Assembly (NCBI GenBank): GCA_028821575.1
Contig: JAPPFW010000023.1
Span: forward strand, 1-32,615
DNA from: a bacterium
GTDB lineage: Bacteria; Actinomycetota; Acidimicrobiia; Spongiisociales; Spongiisociaceae
Direction of reading: 5' to 3'
Length of the DNA: 32,615 bases
The position numbers were made by a program, and so were the translations under genes. The notes under the pieces were generated by a model, which saw only the letters and a program-made list of their open reading frames with translations, made no database searches and was not told the DNA's origin. Shown here piece after piece: positions 22,604 through 32,356 of this stretch. Position 1 is the first letter of the stretch. Every line of letters starts with the position of its first letter.

Positions 22604-23146
22604 GTGGTCGATCACATGGTCCTGCTCTTCTCGCTGCTGAGCCTGCTGGCGCTGGCGGCTGCCGTCGGCCTTGGCGCATCGCTGGTCGGTCCCCGGGCTC
22701 GAGCGACGGCCTCGCTGGAACTGGGTCCGTATGCGTTGCCGGTGGCGGCGACGGTTGCCGCGGTCGCCACCTTCGGGTCGCTCTACCTGTCCGAAGTGGA
22801 GGGCTTCGTACCGTGCCTGCTGTGCTGGATCCAGAGGGGATTCATATACCCGCTCGCCATCCTGCTCCTAGTGGCCGCGTGGAGGCCCTTCCGCTGGGCG
22901 GCGCAGATCGCTCTGGCGCTGTCGACGCTGGGTGGCTTGGTAGCTGTCTATCACTACGCGGAGCAAAGGGGATGGGTGGGCGGCTCCGAGCAGTTCTGCG
23001 ATGCGGCGGCGCCCTGTACCTACGTGTGGGTTGAGCAATTCGGCTTCATGTCGATACCCTTCATGGCGTTCACCGGGTTCCTGTTCATCGCCCTGCTTGC
23101 AGGGCTTAAGATGCTCGGGTGCCCCGCACCAGCAGATGGAACATAG
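22604..23146 (+). CDS. dsbB: Disulfide bond formation protein DsbB/BdbC
   Basis: Membrane oxidoreductase that regenerates extracytoplasmic thiol oxidants using quinone. 180 residues with four to five helices and the two functional cysteine pairs: C71-x2-C74 in PCLLCWIQRG and C132/C138 in the loop QFCDAAAPCTY, followed by the family-typical FGFMSIPFMAFTGF. The start is GTG 22604; ATG 22616 is an alternative. It is followed 10 bases later by a TlpA-type thioredoxin, its likely partner, and the ribosome site of that gene overlaps this stop. Disulfide chemistry fits the cytochrome c biogenesis needs of the organism, but no direct link is shown. Confidence 0.93.
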   Translation: MVDHMVLLFSLLSLLALAAAVGLGASLVGPRARATASLELGPYALPVAATVAAVATFGSLYLSEVEGFVPCLLCWIQRGFIYPLAILLLVAAWRPFRWAAQIALALSTLGGLVAVYHYAEQRGWVGGSEQFCDAAAPCTYVWVEQFGFMSIPFMAFTGFLFIALLAGLKMLGCPAPADGT

Positions 23147-23156
23147 GAGCTAGTTC

Positions 23157-23879
23157 ATGGCAAGGACCGGCGGTAAACGTACCGAGCCGCGGGCCCGCCC
23201 GTCGGCCCGACCCGCGCCCCAGAGGCCAACCCTCCCTACCGCGACGGAGCAGCCCTCCGGGCTCGGGAAGAAGATCCTCCTGGCGGGCGCCGGATTGATC
23301 GCATTGGCGGTGGTTGCGGTGGTCGGATTCACACTGGCGAGTGAGGATCAGACCGCCACCGAGGAGGAGGCGTTCCTGTTCCCCGACGTCACGGTGAGCG
23401 GGTCCATCCTGCCTCCCTACAGCGGCACGGTCGAGGATCCGGGTGTCGGTCTCACCATTCCCGAGATCTCCTCCACCGACCTCTCGGGACTGCCTGCGTC
23501 CATAGAGAGAGACGGGATCCCGAAGATGATCCTCTTCCTGGCCCATTGGTGTCCGGCCTGCCAGCGGGAGGTACCGGCGGTCCAGGCCTGGATTGACGCC
23601 AACGGAGTCCCCGCAGGCGTGGATTTCGTTTCCGTTGCCACTTCCATCGATGAGATCCGGCCCAACTACCCGCCGGACGCGTGGCTCCGACGGGAGGGGT
23701 GGACGCAGAGGGTGGTCGTGGACAGCGCCACCAGCAGGATCGCCAACGCATACGGACTGAATGCCTTCCCGTACTATGTCCTGGTGGACGGATCCGGCAT
23801 GGTCGTCCGGCGGATCAGCGGTGGCGTCTCCGCCGATGCGGTCGGCGCCATGCTCGAGGCCTTGGCCGCGGGCGGCTAG
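23157..23879 (+). CDS. Membrane-anchored TlpA-like thioredoxin
   Basis: 240 residues: a basic Pro/Arg-rich cytoplasmic start, one membrane helix (about 39-61), then an extracytoplasmic thioredoxin fold with the redox motif W131-C-P-A-C135 and the cis-proline in NAFPYYVLVDG. It could act as a thiol oxidant recycled by the adjacent DsbB or as a reductase for apocytochrome c (ResA-like); the sequence does not decide, but the DsbB neighbour favours oxidation. AGGAG is about seven bases before the ATG. Confidence 0.92.
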   Translation: MARTGGKRTEPRARPSARPAPQRPTLPTATEQPSGLGKKILLAGAGLIALAVVAVVGFTLASEDQTATEEEAFLFPDVTVSGSILPPYSGTVEDPGVGLTIPEISSTDLSGLPASIERDGIPKMILFLAHWCPACQREVPAVQAWIDANGVPAGVDFVSVATSIDEIRPNYPPDAWLRREGWTQRVVVDSATSRIANAYGLNAFPYYVLVDGSGMVVRRISGGVSADAVGAMLEALAAGG

Positions 23880-23881
23880 AG

Positions 23882-25855
23882 GTGCCGTCCCTCCCTCGCA
23901 TCGATCCGGACGGGCACCTCCTTGCTGCCCACACCATCAGCGCGTTGGCGATGGATGCGGTCCAAAGGGCCAACTCGGGCCATCCCGGAATGCCGATGGG
24001 TATGGCCGACCTGGCCACCGTTCTCTGGACGCGCCACCTGGTCGTGGACCCCGACCACCCGACCTGGCCGGACCGGGACCGCTTCGTCCTGTCCAACGGG
24101 CACGGCTCCATGCTCCTGTACGCGGTGCTGCATCTGTGCGGCTTCCCGGTCACGATGGAGGATCTGGTCAACTTCCGGCAGTGGGGGTCGCCTACTGCCG
24201 GCCATCCCGAGTACGAGCCCCACCTGGGAATCGAGATGACCACCGGACCGCTCGGGCAGGGATTCGGAACCGCGGTCGGGATGGCGGCCGCCGAGGTCCA
24301 TCTCAACTCGGTGTTCGGAGACGACCTGGTGAACCACCGGACCTGGGCCTTCGTGTCCGACGGAGACGTGATGGAGGGTATCTCGGCGGAGACGGCATCG
24401 CTGGCCGGCCATCTCGGTCTCGGAAAGCTCAACTACGTCTATGACGACAACCGGATCTCGATTGACGGCCCGACCGACCTCACCTTCAGCGAGAACGTGG
24501 CGGGCCGCTTCGAGGCGGTCGGCTGGCACACGGTGGCGATCGACGGGCATGATCCCGAGGCCATCGATGAGGCGTTCGATGAAGCATGCAGGGAGACCGA
24601 CCGACCCTCCCTGATCATCGCCCGCACCCACATCGGCAAGGGTGCTCCGAGCAAGCAGGACACCTCCGCAGCGCACGGGGCGCCCCTCGGACCCGAGGAG
24701 ATCGACGGATGGCGACGGGGTGTCGGATGGCCCGGCGAGGACTTCCACGTTCCCGACGGCGTCCGGAAGTTCTTCGCGAACGGGATGGAACGGGGCCGCC
24801 GTGCACACTCCGCCTGGAAGGAGAGAATCGCGTCTGTTACCGCGGAGAACCCTGAGACAGCCGGGCGCTGGTCCGCTTACCACGATCCCGGACCGGTCGA
24901 GTTGGAGGGTCCCGGATTCGAGGTCGGTGCGGGGTTGGCCACCCGGCGGGCTATGGGTGCCATCTTCGACGAGATCGGCCGGAAGGTGCCCGGCTTGATC
25001 GGCGGTTCGGCGGACCTCGTCGGATCTACCAAGACGATCCTCTCGACGGGTGGGGGCTTCTCCAGGGAGAACCCGGCCGGGCGTAACATGTACTTCGGCG
25101 TGCGCGAGCATGCAATGGGGACGATCGTCAACGGTATGGCCCTTCATGGGGGACTCCGCCCTTACGGGGCCTCGTTCTTCGTCTTCAGTGACTACATGCG
25201 GCCCGCGATACGCCTCTCCGCGCTGATGGATATCCCCGCGATATGGGTGTTCACCCACGAGTCGGTCTTCCTCGGGGAGGACGGTCCCACTCACCAACCC
25301 ATCGAACACCTGGCCTCGATGCGCGCGATGCCCAACATGTCCGTGTTCCGACCCGCAGATGCGGGGGAGATGGTCGAGGCCTGGCAGACGGTGCTCAATC
25401 AGCGCTCACCGGCCATCATTCTCGGTACCCGCCAGGGAATCCCCGTACTGGATCGATCCGGACGGGAGGGCGGCGTTGCTCGCGGTGCATACGTTCTGCG
25501 GGACGGAACGGATGCGGTGGTGATAGCAACCGGGTCGGAGGTCTCCGTTGCCCTGGCCGCTGCCGCTGCCCTGGAGGACACTTTTTCCGTCCGGGTGGTG
25601 AGCATGCCCTGCGTGGAGTTGTTCCTGAAGCAACCGGAGGACTACCGCCGGGCGGTTCTGGGCGAAGGCCTACCGACCGCCACAGTCGAGGCCGCCGCAA
25701 CCTACGGGTGGTCCCGATTCGCCGGCCCCGACGGCCTCACCATCGGCATCGACCGCTTCGGGGCCTCGGCCCCGGCCGGCCGGATCGCCGAGGAGCTGGG
25801 TCTCACCGGTCCGGCGGTTGCCGAGCGCATCTTGACCTGGCTTGACAGCGTCTAG
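23882..25855 (+). CDS. tkt: Transketolase
   Basis: Thiamine diphosphate enzyme of the pentose phosphate pathway that moves two-carbon units between sugar phosphates. 657 residues, close to the usual 660. Visible are NSGHPGMPMG with the catalytic His near the start, LSNGHGSMLLY, TTGPLGQG, and the diphosphate-binding SDGDVMEGIS with YDDNRIS. HIGKGAP, FGVREHAMGTI with the catalytic Glu, and ESVFLGEDGPTHQP follow. GTG 23882 is chosen because it follows the thioredoxin stop by two bases and gives the normal N-terminus. Confidence 0.96.
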   Translation: MPSLPRIDPDGHLLAAHTISALAMDAVQRANSGHPGMPMGMADLATVLWTRHLVVDPDHPTWPDRDRFVLSNGHGSMLLYAVLHLCGFPVTMEDLVNFRQWGSPTAGHPEYEPHLGIEMTTGPLGQGFGTAVGMAAAEVHLNSVFGDDLVNHRTWAFVSDGDVMEGISAETASLAGHLGLGKLNYVYDDNRISIDGPTDLTFSENVAGRFEAVGWHTVAIDGHDPEAIDEAFDEACRETDRPSLIIARTHIGKGAPSKQDTSAAHGAPLGPEEIDGWRRGVGWPGEDFHVPDGVRKFFANGMERGRRAHSAWKERIASVTAENPETAGRWSAYHDPGPVELEGPGFEVGAGLATRRAMGAIFDEIGRKVPGLIGGSADLVGSTKTILSTGGGFSRENPAGRNMYFGVREHAMGTIVNGMALHGGLRPYGASFFVFSDYMRPAIRLSALMDIPAIWVFTHESVFLGEDGPTHQPIEHLASMRAMPNMSVFRPADAGEMVEAWQTVLNQRSPAIILGTRQGIPVLDRSGREGGVARGAYVLRDGTDAVVIATGSEVSVALAAAAALEDTFSVRVVSMPCVELFLKQPEDYRRAVLGEGLPTATVEAAATYGWSRFAGPDGLTIGIDRFGASAPAGRIAEELGLTGPAVAERILTWLDSV

Positions 25856-26218
25856 GGGGGTGGTGCGAAACCCCTTCACGGCCGGTCGACCGATGACATA
25901 GTGGCTTGGTCAGAGGGTAACGGGCCGAAACTACCCCCGTTTTTCCCACCCTCCTAGACCTGGGATCCACCGGTGGGGAAGTGGGGTTGGGGTGGCTAGA
26001 CGCGGGGAGTGCCTCTGACCTGGGACAGTGGCTGTGAACGATGAAACTGTTGGTCCAGGGTTGGAGGTGTTTCCCGTAAGTGGGGGGTTGCCCAACTCCT
26101 GAGATCAGTTGATGACCCGACGCATCCGCCGAGTCGAATACGGCCACGGCGGCACCGTCAGCAGGCGAACGCCGGCTGCGGGCCTCGCCGATGCCGGATT
26201 ATCGACGTAAACGCCATC
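25856..26218. other. 363-base intergenic region between convergent genes
   Basis: It holds a probable terminator for tkt (25919-25945) and a G-rich stretch at 25972-25999 that can be read as degenerate heptamers (ggtgggg, aagtggg, gttgggg, tggctag). A 32-codon frame at 26111-26209 has no recognisable product. I see no real gene. Confidence 0.4.
25919..25945 (+). terminator. Probable intrinsic terminator after tkt
   Basis: aacggg (25919-25924) pairs with cccgtt (25936-25941) around an 11-base loop, and more T follows directly. It lies 64 bases after the transketolase stop. Confidence 0.55.
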
Positions 26219-27462
<1,244 letters not shown>

Positions 27463-27466
<4 letters not shown>

Positions 27467-27723
27467 CAGCTTTCTCCGTACGCTGAAGTCGTTCGTGGGC
27501 TGGGTCGAAACGGTTCCTGAGCCAGGATCTCTTCGATCCTCTCGGAGGTGTCGGTCCTTCCACTACGTCCGGCCCCAACTGCCACGAGGCGTCGATCTCG
27601 CGCGCCGAGATGACTCTCGATTGCCTCTCGTGTGATCTCTGAAGTGGTGATCCCGCGACGCTCTGCCTCATGACGCAGCATGGCGTCGAGACGATCCGGG
27701 AGTTTGACGGTGGTGCGCTTCAT
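27463..27723 (-). CDS. Ribbon-helix-helix (CopG/VapB-like) antitoxin-type protein, orphan
   Basis: 86 residues. The N-terminus MKRTTVKLPDRLDAMLRHEA followed by GITTSEITREAIESHL is a classic ribbon-helix-helix DNA-binding domain. The C-terminal part (TDTSERIEEILAQEPFRP) resembles the toxin-wrapping tail of VapB-type antitoxins. Such genes normally overlap a PIN toxin gene; here the overlapping downstream gene is the threonine synthase-like enzyme and no toxin is present. It may be an orphan antitoxin or a repressor of that enzyme's gene. ATG 27723 is chosen because the domain starts there. Confidence 0.85.
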
Positions 27724-27827
27724 GGCATGCCAGCATACGACGCCGGCCCTCGGTGGTATAAACGCTGCGGCAGGGGTCGTACCTCGCCCGGTCACCGCCA
27801 AAAGTCGGCTGCCGAGGGCCGGGCACG

Positions 27828-27833
27828 TAGAAT
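27828..27833 (+). promoter_or_regulatory. -10 box of the ABC permease gene, leaderless
   Basis: TAGAAT ends 8 bases before GTG 27842, with no ribosome site between. The same spacing occurs before argJ and the HNH gene. Confidence 0.55.
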
Positions 27834-27841
27834 CGGCCGGC

Positions 27842-28675
27842 GTGTCGACAGTAACCGCTGATCAGGTCCCCAGCCTCTCCGGGTGGCGTAACTACGTCCG
27901 GAACCTGTGGCGCTGGCGCGAGTTCGGGTGGTTCCTGGCCATGGGCAACCTCAAGGCGCGCAACGCCTCCACCTCCCTGGGGCTGGTGTGGTGGATGCTG
28001 AACCCCCTGATCATGGCCGCCGTCTACTTCCTGGTGTTCGGTGTGATCCTGGGCGGCCGGCGCGGCGAGCCACAGTTCATCGCCTGGCTCCTCTCCGGCG
28101 TGTTCGCCTTCAACTACACCGCCACGGCCATGACCTCGGGCGCCAACAGCATCCTGGCCAACCGCCGCCTCCTGGTGAACATCCGGTTCCCGCGGCTGAT
28201 CCTGCCGATCTCCGCCGTGATCGAGACCGGGGTCGGCTTCCTGATGTCGATCGCCGTCTACTACCTCATCGTCTGGCCCGCCGACGGCGTCTCTCCGGGC
28301 GTCACGCTGTTGTGGTTGCCGGCAGCCGTCGCCCTCCATACGGTCTTCAACCTGGGACTGGCCGGATGGACCGCGCGGCTCGCCATACCGTTCCGGGACA
28401 TCAACAACCTGATGCCTCACCTGACCAGGCTGTGGCTCTACCTGTCGCCGATCATCTGGCCTTTGAGCTTCCTGCGAGACCGTGGCGGCCTGGTCGAGGA
28501 TCTGGCGGTCCTGAACCCGATGTACGGGATCCTCTCGTTCTACCGGATGGCGCTCATGGGCAGGGACCTGGAAACCGGTGCGTTCGTCCTGGCGTTGCTG
28601 TGGACGCTGTTGATCGGCGGGGGCGGCATCCTCAGCTTCGTCCGCCACGAGGGCAACATGGTGCGGCATCTATGA
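27842..28675 (+). CDS. ABC-2 type polysaccharide export permease (Wzm/TagG-like)
   Basis: Membrane half of an exporter that moves lipid-linked polysaccharide or teichoic-acid-like polymer across the membrane; 277 residues with six helices. The opening ELGWFLAMGNLKARNASTSL-type amphipathic stretch (here EFGWFLAMGNLKARNAST), GLVWWMLNPLIMAAVYFLVF, RDINNLMPHLTRLWLYLSPI and LNPMYGILSFYR are typical of the family. The GTG at 27842 is set by the leaderless promoter. Its stop overlaps the ATPase start (ATGA). Confidence 0.93.
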   Translation: MSTVTADQVPSLSGWRNYVRNLWRWREFGWFLAMGNLKARNASTSLGLVWWMLNPLIMAAVYFLVFGVILGGRRGEPQFIAWLLSGVFAFNYTATAMTSGANSILANRRLLVNIRFPRLILPISAVIETGVGFLMSIAVYYLIVWPADGVSPGVTLLWLPAAVALHTVFNLGLAGWTARLAIPFRDINNLMPHLTRLWLYLSPIIWPLSFLRDRGGLVEDLAVLNPMYGILSFYRMALMGRDLETGAFVLALLWTLLIGGGGILSFVRHEGNMVRHL

Positions 28676-29427
28676 GGGCGGCGCGATCGCAACAGGCCAT
28701 CAGGGTCAACGGGGTGGGGGTTCGCTACCGCTCCTACGTGGACCGCGCCTCGACCTTCCGGCGGGTGGTGGCGCGGCGCCGGCTCAGGCAGACCACCACG
28801 GTGGTGGCTCTCGAGGACGTGTCCTTCGAGGTGGAGTGGGGGGAGACCATGGGGCTGGTGGGTGACAACGGGGCCGGCAAGAGCACGCTGCTGCGGGTGA
28901 TCGCCCGGACCATGCGTCCCGACTCGGGCTCGGTGGTGGTGAACGGTGAGACCTCCACCCTGCTCCAGCTGGGGGCGGGTTTCAACCACGAGCTCTCCGG
29001 GCGGCGCAACGTCTACCTGAGCGGTCTGGCGCACGGCCTGGCCCGGGCGGAGGTGGCCCAGCTGTTCGATGCCATCGTGGCCTACGCCGAGCTGGGAGAG
29101 GCCATCGACCGCCCGATCAAGTCCTACTCGTCGGGCATGGTGTCACGGCTGGCCTTCTCGATCTCCATCCATCTGCTGCCCGACATCCTGCTACTGGACG
29201 AGGTGCTGGCGGTCGGAGACGCCGGATTCAGGAAGAAGAGCCAGGCGGCCATGCGAGAACTGCTCGGCCAGGGTGGGGCGGTGATGGTGGCCAGCCACGT
29301 GCTCAGCGGGATGGCCGAGATGTGTGATCGGATCCTGTGGCTGGAGCGGGGGAGGGTGAGGGACCTGGGGCCCGCCGAGTCGGTCATCGAGGCCTACGGC
29401 CGGGCATCCCCGTCGGCGCCCCGTTGA
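28672..29427 (+). CDS. ABC-type polysaccharide export ATPase (Wzt/TagH-like)
   Basis: Cytoplasmic ATPase that powers the neighbouring permease; 251 residues. Walker A is GDNGAGKST (Lys70), the signature is the family variant YSSGMVSRLAFSI, Walker B is ILLLDEVLAVGD, and the switch histidine is in MVASH. LQLGAGFNHELSGRRNVYL is characteristic of the polysaccharide exporters. There is no C-terminal carbohydrate-binding domain as in O9a Wzt. It ends 16 bases before the convergent gene. Confidence 0.94.
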   Translation: MRAARSQQAIRVNGVGVRYRSYVDRASTFRRVVARRRLRQTTTVVALEDVSFEVEWGETMGLVGDNGAGKSTLLRVIARTMRPDSGSVVVNGETSTLLQLGAGFNHELSGRRNVYLSGLAHGLARAEVAQLFDAIVAYAELGEAIDRPIKSYSSGMVSRLAFSISIHLLPDILLLDEVLAVGDAGFRKKSQAAMRELLGQGGAVMVASHVLSGMAEMCDRILWLERGRVRDLGPAESVIEAYGRASPSAPR

Positions 29428-29443
29428 GACCCAACACCGGCCG

Positions 29444-30442
29444 TCATCGAGGCGTTCCCGGTGGATCCTGCCCGGTACCGCCGGCCGCCCCGGATTCCGG
29501 ATGTGTTCCCAGGGGCCCGGGCTCTCGAAGCGCTTGCCGGGTGGCGATGAACTCTGCGGTCGAGGTGGCGATGAAGTCCCGCGCCAGGAGCACCAGCCGG
29601 TAGCCCCCCAGCACCACCGCGGTCCGCGTCATCCCCTCGGCCTGAAGCACGGTGGCCATGGTCAACTCGAAGACGCCGATCCCCTGGGGAGCGAAGGGCG
29701 CCAGGAAGCCGATGCCCCAGGTCAGTAGGAACCCACCCACCACCAGCAGGGTGCGGTACTCGTCAGCCGTCGGAAAGGCGCGCAGGTACAGCAGGAACGT
29801 CACCGCGGACCATCCCCAGAACACCACGTTGATGCTGATCAACCGGAGGTAGCCCCGCCAATCGAGGGCGAACTCGATGCCCCGCCTGGCGGCCAGCCAT
29901 GCCATCACCCGGCCCCCTCCGCCGGGCGAAGTGGCCACAATCAGGGCTGCGGCGACGAACACCATCCATGCGGAGCCTCCCGGGATGCCGCCCGAGAGAC
30001 TCAGGACCGCCAGCCCGCTCATGAGCACCACGGTCAGGCTGGTGGCCATCTCGAGGATGGCGGTGGCGCTGAGCGGTCCCACGGGCAGGCCGGCGTTGCG
30101 CAGCAGGGTGACCCTCCCGACGGCGAACCAGACCGCTCCGGGCACGTACCGCGCCAGGAGCGAGCGCGACGTCGCCACGGTGGCCTTGGAGAAGAGGCGT
30201 GGAGTGCCGAGGCCGTGTCCCTGGATGCGCAGGCCCACCGTCCAGAACCAGGCGCCTATGAGGATCAGGAAAAAGCTGGAGGCCAGCGAGGCCACGATCA
30301 GCCCGGGGCGCGCATCGCCGAGCAGGGCTAGCACCTCGTCCGACTCCGTCCTCGCCACCCAGCCGATCAGGACCGCCAGACCGGCCAGGTAGGCGATGCG
30401 GAGGACCTTGAGCAGCCGGGCCGGCGCCGGGGTCTCGCTCAC
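29444..30442 (-). CDS. UPF0104/AglD-type membrane protein (lysylphosphatidylglycerol synthase TM family)
   Basis: 332 residues with about eight helices. The order of LARYVPGAVWFAVGRVTLLRNAG, WGIGFLAPFAPQGIGVFE and GGYRLVLLARD is typical of the UPF0104 family, which includes the flippase-like domain of MprF and is often encoded beside glycosyltransferases. It has no catalytic lysyl-transferase domain. The GTG start (30442) overlaps the end of a broken glycosyltransferase remnant as GTGA, so an intact coupled gene once stood there. Its C-terminal tail is hydrophilic and Gly/Pro-rich. Confidence 0.87.
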   Translation of the reverse strand: MSETPAPARLLKVLRIAYLAGLAVLIGWVARTESDEVLALLGDARPGLIVASLASSFFLILIGAWFWTVGLRIQGHGLGTPRLFSKATVATSRSLLARYVPGAVWFAVGRVTLLRNAGLPVGPLSATAILEMATSLTVVLMSGLAVLSLSGGIPGGSAWMVFVAAALIVATSPGGGGRVMAWLAARRGIEFALDWRGYLRLISINVVFWGWSAVTFLLYLRAFPTADEYRTLLVVGGFLLTWGIGFLAPFAPQGIGVFELTMATVLQAEGMTRTAVVLGGYRLVLLARDFIATSTAEFIATRQALREPGPLGTHPESGAAGGTGQDPPGTPR

Positions 30443-30572
30443 GGGATCAGCTCGTCGAGCACTCGGTCGTCCTCGGCCGGGCGGGCCCGGAGCGCTTCTC
30501 CGGCGCCGTGTCGGACTCGGCCAAGAGACGGCCGGCCTCGTCGAGAACCGGGAGGACGATGCTGATGTCCAC
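30439..30572 (-). pseudogene. Remnant of a GT2 glycosyltransferase gene
   Basis: From GTG 30572 the minus strand encodes VDISIVLPVLDEAGRLL, the exact kind of N-terminus found in GT-A family 2 glycosyltransferases, then breaks down. In another frame the same segment ends RPAEDDRVLDELIP and a TGA that overlaps the next gene's GTG by four bases. A large internal deletion that joined the two ends of a GT2 gene explains both. No catalytic DxD remains. Confidence 0.65.
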
Positions 30573-30684
30573 GGGTGAGTCGGGCTGCACGATCCCGGAG
30601 TTTGCCCGTCCGAGCGTGTCGCGGCAAGCCGGACGCCGTCAGGCGGTCGTGAGCCACGGGCCCATGAACCATCCGGCGCAGTCC

Positions 30685-30690
30685 TAGGCT
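30685..30690 (+). promoter_or_regulatory. -10 box of the GT-C gene, leaderless
   Basis: TAGGCT ends 7 bases before GTG 30698. No ribosome site is present. Confidence 0.45.
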
Positions 30691-30697
30691 GCGGCGG

Positions 30698-32356
30698 GTG
30701 CGCACCCTTGCCTTCATCCGCCGTCTCGACCGAGGCTCGCGGGTGGCGGTGGCGGGTGGTGGGGTACTCGTTGCGATCCTGGCGGTGGGGTGGTGGGAGC
30801 TGCTGTTCCTGCCCTTGGGAGCGAGTCATGACGGCCGGATCAATGCCCGGTTCGGCCTGCACGTCCGCAACCTGGTGGAGGGCGGCCTGGCGGGATCGGA
30901 CTACCTGGCGTCCATGGTCCCCTTCTCGGAGCAACCGTACGTCCACCATCCACCATTGCTGAACGTGATGCACGCGCTGGTCGGCTGGTTCCTCGGCCAG
31001 GGCGAATGGCAGCTACGCCTGATCGGCTATCTGGCCGGGCTGGTGACTGTGGTGGGCCTGCTGTGGCTGGCCCGCAGGCTCGAGCTGGGCGCCGGAGCGA
31101 CGGTCCTGGCCGTGGCGCTGGTGGCCGGCACCCCCATGTTCTGGATCTACGCCCGGCTGGGTCTAGGCGTGTCGCTCATGGTCATCCTGCTCGGGCTCTG
31201 GATCGGGCATCTGGGGCCATCGGGCACCGGGCCTGCTCGCCTCCCCGGATCCGGCGGGCCGGCCGGCCGCGACTCCTCCCTCGTGGTTCTGGCCGTCGTG
31301 GCGGGTGCGGTGGCGTTCTCCTCGTGGACGGGTGCGTTGCTGGTGGCGGTGCTGGCCGGATGGGGATTCCTCCACCTCGGGTCCCGCCGTATCGCCCGGT
31401 TGGTCGCCGGTACGGGCGCGGTGATGGTGCTGCTGACGCTGGTATGGGCGTTTACGGTCGGGGATGCGGCGGAACTGGCCGCCCATGCCGCCGACCGCCG
31501 CCAATGGCCTCCCTGGGACGCTCTGGTGGAGAACTATCGGTGGTTCTACGGAACGCTCTTTCCCGGCTGGTTCCGGTGGTTGATCGCCCCGGCCATCGTC
31601 GCCGCCGTGGTCGACAGGCGCACCAGGATGGCCTCGGGCGCGATCGTGATCGCCCTCGGTGCCTGGACGCTGGCCACCCCTGACGCCGCCTTCGTCCATG
31701 ACTACTGGACCTATCCGCTCCTCGTGCCCGTCGTGCTCGGCCTCGCGGTCATCCTGGACCGGCTAGTGGTCTGTCTGTGTAATGGCGGTGTGGTATGGCG
31801 TCGTCGGCAGCGGTGTTCCTCGCAAGGCCCGCTGACGAGGGCGTACCCGCAGCGGTACGTTGAGGAAGCGGAACGCAGCGACGGGACGCCGATGGCCGCC
31901 AGAGCATCCGATTGTTTCGCAGACAGACCACTAGGTACCGGCAAGCCGGGTATCGGGAGCCGGATCGGGTGGAGGAATCTGGTGAGGGTGCTGGCCGTGG
32001 TGGGCCTGGTAGTGCTGGCGGTACTCGGATTCCGGGACCTGGCTCCGTACCGGCAGGCCTACTTCGACGCTCCTTCCGATGCCGGCGGGCTGGTCAGGGC
32101 GGTGGGCCCGGCGCCCGGCCAGGAGGTGGCATGGGTGGCCGAAGGAGTCGATCCCCTCTCTCTCTGGGTGAGCTACTACTGGGAGCTACCGGTCGCCGAG
32201 GTACCGCTGGATGGCGACGGCGTCGGATCGGCGAGGGGGGCCGACTTGGTGCTGGTCCGGGTGGACCGGACACCGGTGCTGATCGAAGCAGGTGTGCAGC
32301 CCGTGGCGGAGCGGGGCCGCTACGCCCTGTTCAGCGCCGCCTCCCTCACTCGATAG
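30698..32356 (+). CDS. GT-C fold membrane glycosyltransferase (family 39-like) with a MITE-derived insert
   Basis: 552-residue membrane protein with about ten helices, resembling ArnT/PMT-type lipid-phosphate-sugar glycosyltransferases. The first outer loop has SHDGRINARFGLHVRN with the likely catalytic Asp, then PYVHHPPLLNVMHAL, both typical of the family. Residues 357-412 do not belong to it: they are encoded by a 168-bp mobile element inserted in frame in a loop between two helices. Without them the protein would be 496 residues and would read LDRL-GTGKPG. It probably acts in the same surface-polysaccharide pathway as the ABC exporter. GTG 30698 follows TAGGCT by 7 bases. Confidence 0.82.
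   Translation: MRTLAFIRRLDRGSRVAVAGGGVLVAILAVGWWELLFLPLGASHDGRINARFGLHVRNLVEGGLAGSDYLASMVPFSEQPYVHHPPLLNVMHALVGWFLGQGEWQLRLIGYLAGLVTVVGLLWLARRLELGAGATVLAVALVAGTPMFWIYARLGLGVSLMVILLGLWIGHLGPSGTGPARLPGSGGPAGRDSSLVVLAVVAGAVAFSSWTGALLVAVLAGWGFLHLGSRRIARLVAGTGAVMVLLTLVWAFTVGDAAELAAHAADRRQWPPWDALVENYRWFYGTLFPGWFRWLIAPAIVAAVVDRRTRMASGAIVIALGAWTLATPDAAFVHDYWTYPLLVPVVLGLAVILDRLVVCLCNGGVVWRRRQRCSSQGPLTRAYPQRYVEEAERSDGTPMAARASDCFADRPLGTGKPGIGSRIGWRNLVRVLAVVGLVVLAVLGFRDLAPYRQAYFDAPSDAGGLVRAVGPAPGQEVAWVAEGVDPLSLWVSYYWELPVAEVPLDGDGVGSARGADLVLVRVDRTPVLIEAGVQPVAERGRYALFSAASLTR
31764..31933. mobile_element. IS630-type MITE inserted in frame
   Basis: The element is bounded by perfect 15-bp inverted repeats, CTAGTGGTCTGTCTG (31763-31777) and its exact complement (31920-31934). 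It is flanked by a TA duplication inside CTAG, the target preferred by IS630. Element plus one TA is 168 bp, 56 codons, with no stop in the host frame. The interior is an imperfect long palindrome, as in many MITEs, and has no transposase. Confidence 0.85.

Noticed and set aside
26111..26209. A 32-codon frame before the end of thrC
   Set aside because: Arg- and Gly-rich with no domain, no ribosome site, and convergent with thrC.
27668..28669. A 333-codon open frame antisense to the ABC permease
   Set aside because: Rich in Gln, Asp, His and Arg with no fold signature. It mirrors a clear permease gene and is an artefact of high G+C third positions. The same applies to long frames opposite the cytochromes (8400-9305, 8905-10149) and transketolase (23876-25309).
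30443..30717. An intact small protein upstream of the UPF0104 gene
   Set aside because: The frame is Arg/Gly-rich outside its last residues, and the better explanation is a collapsed GT2 gene in two frames.
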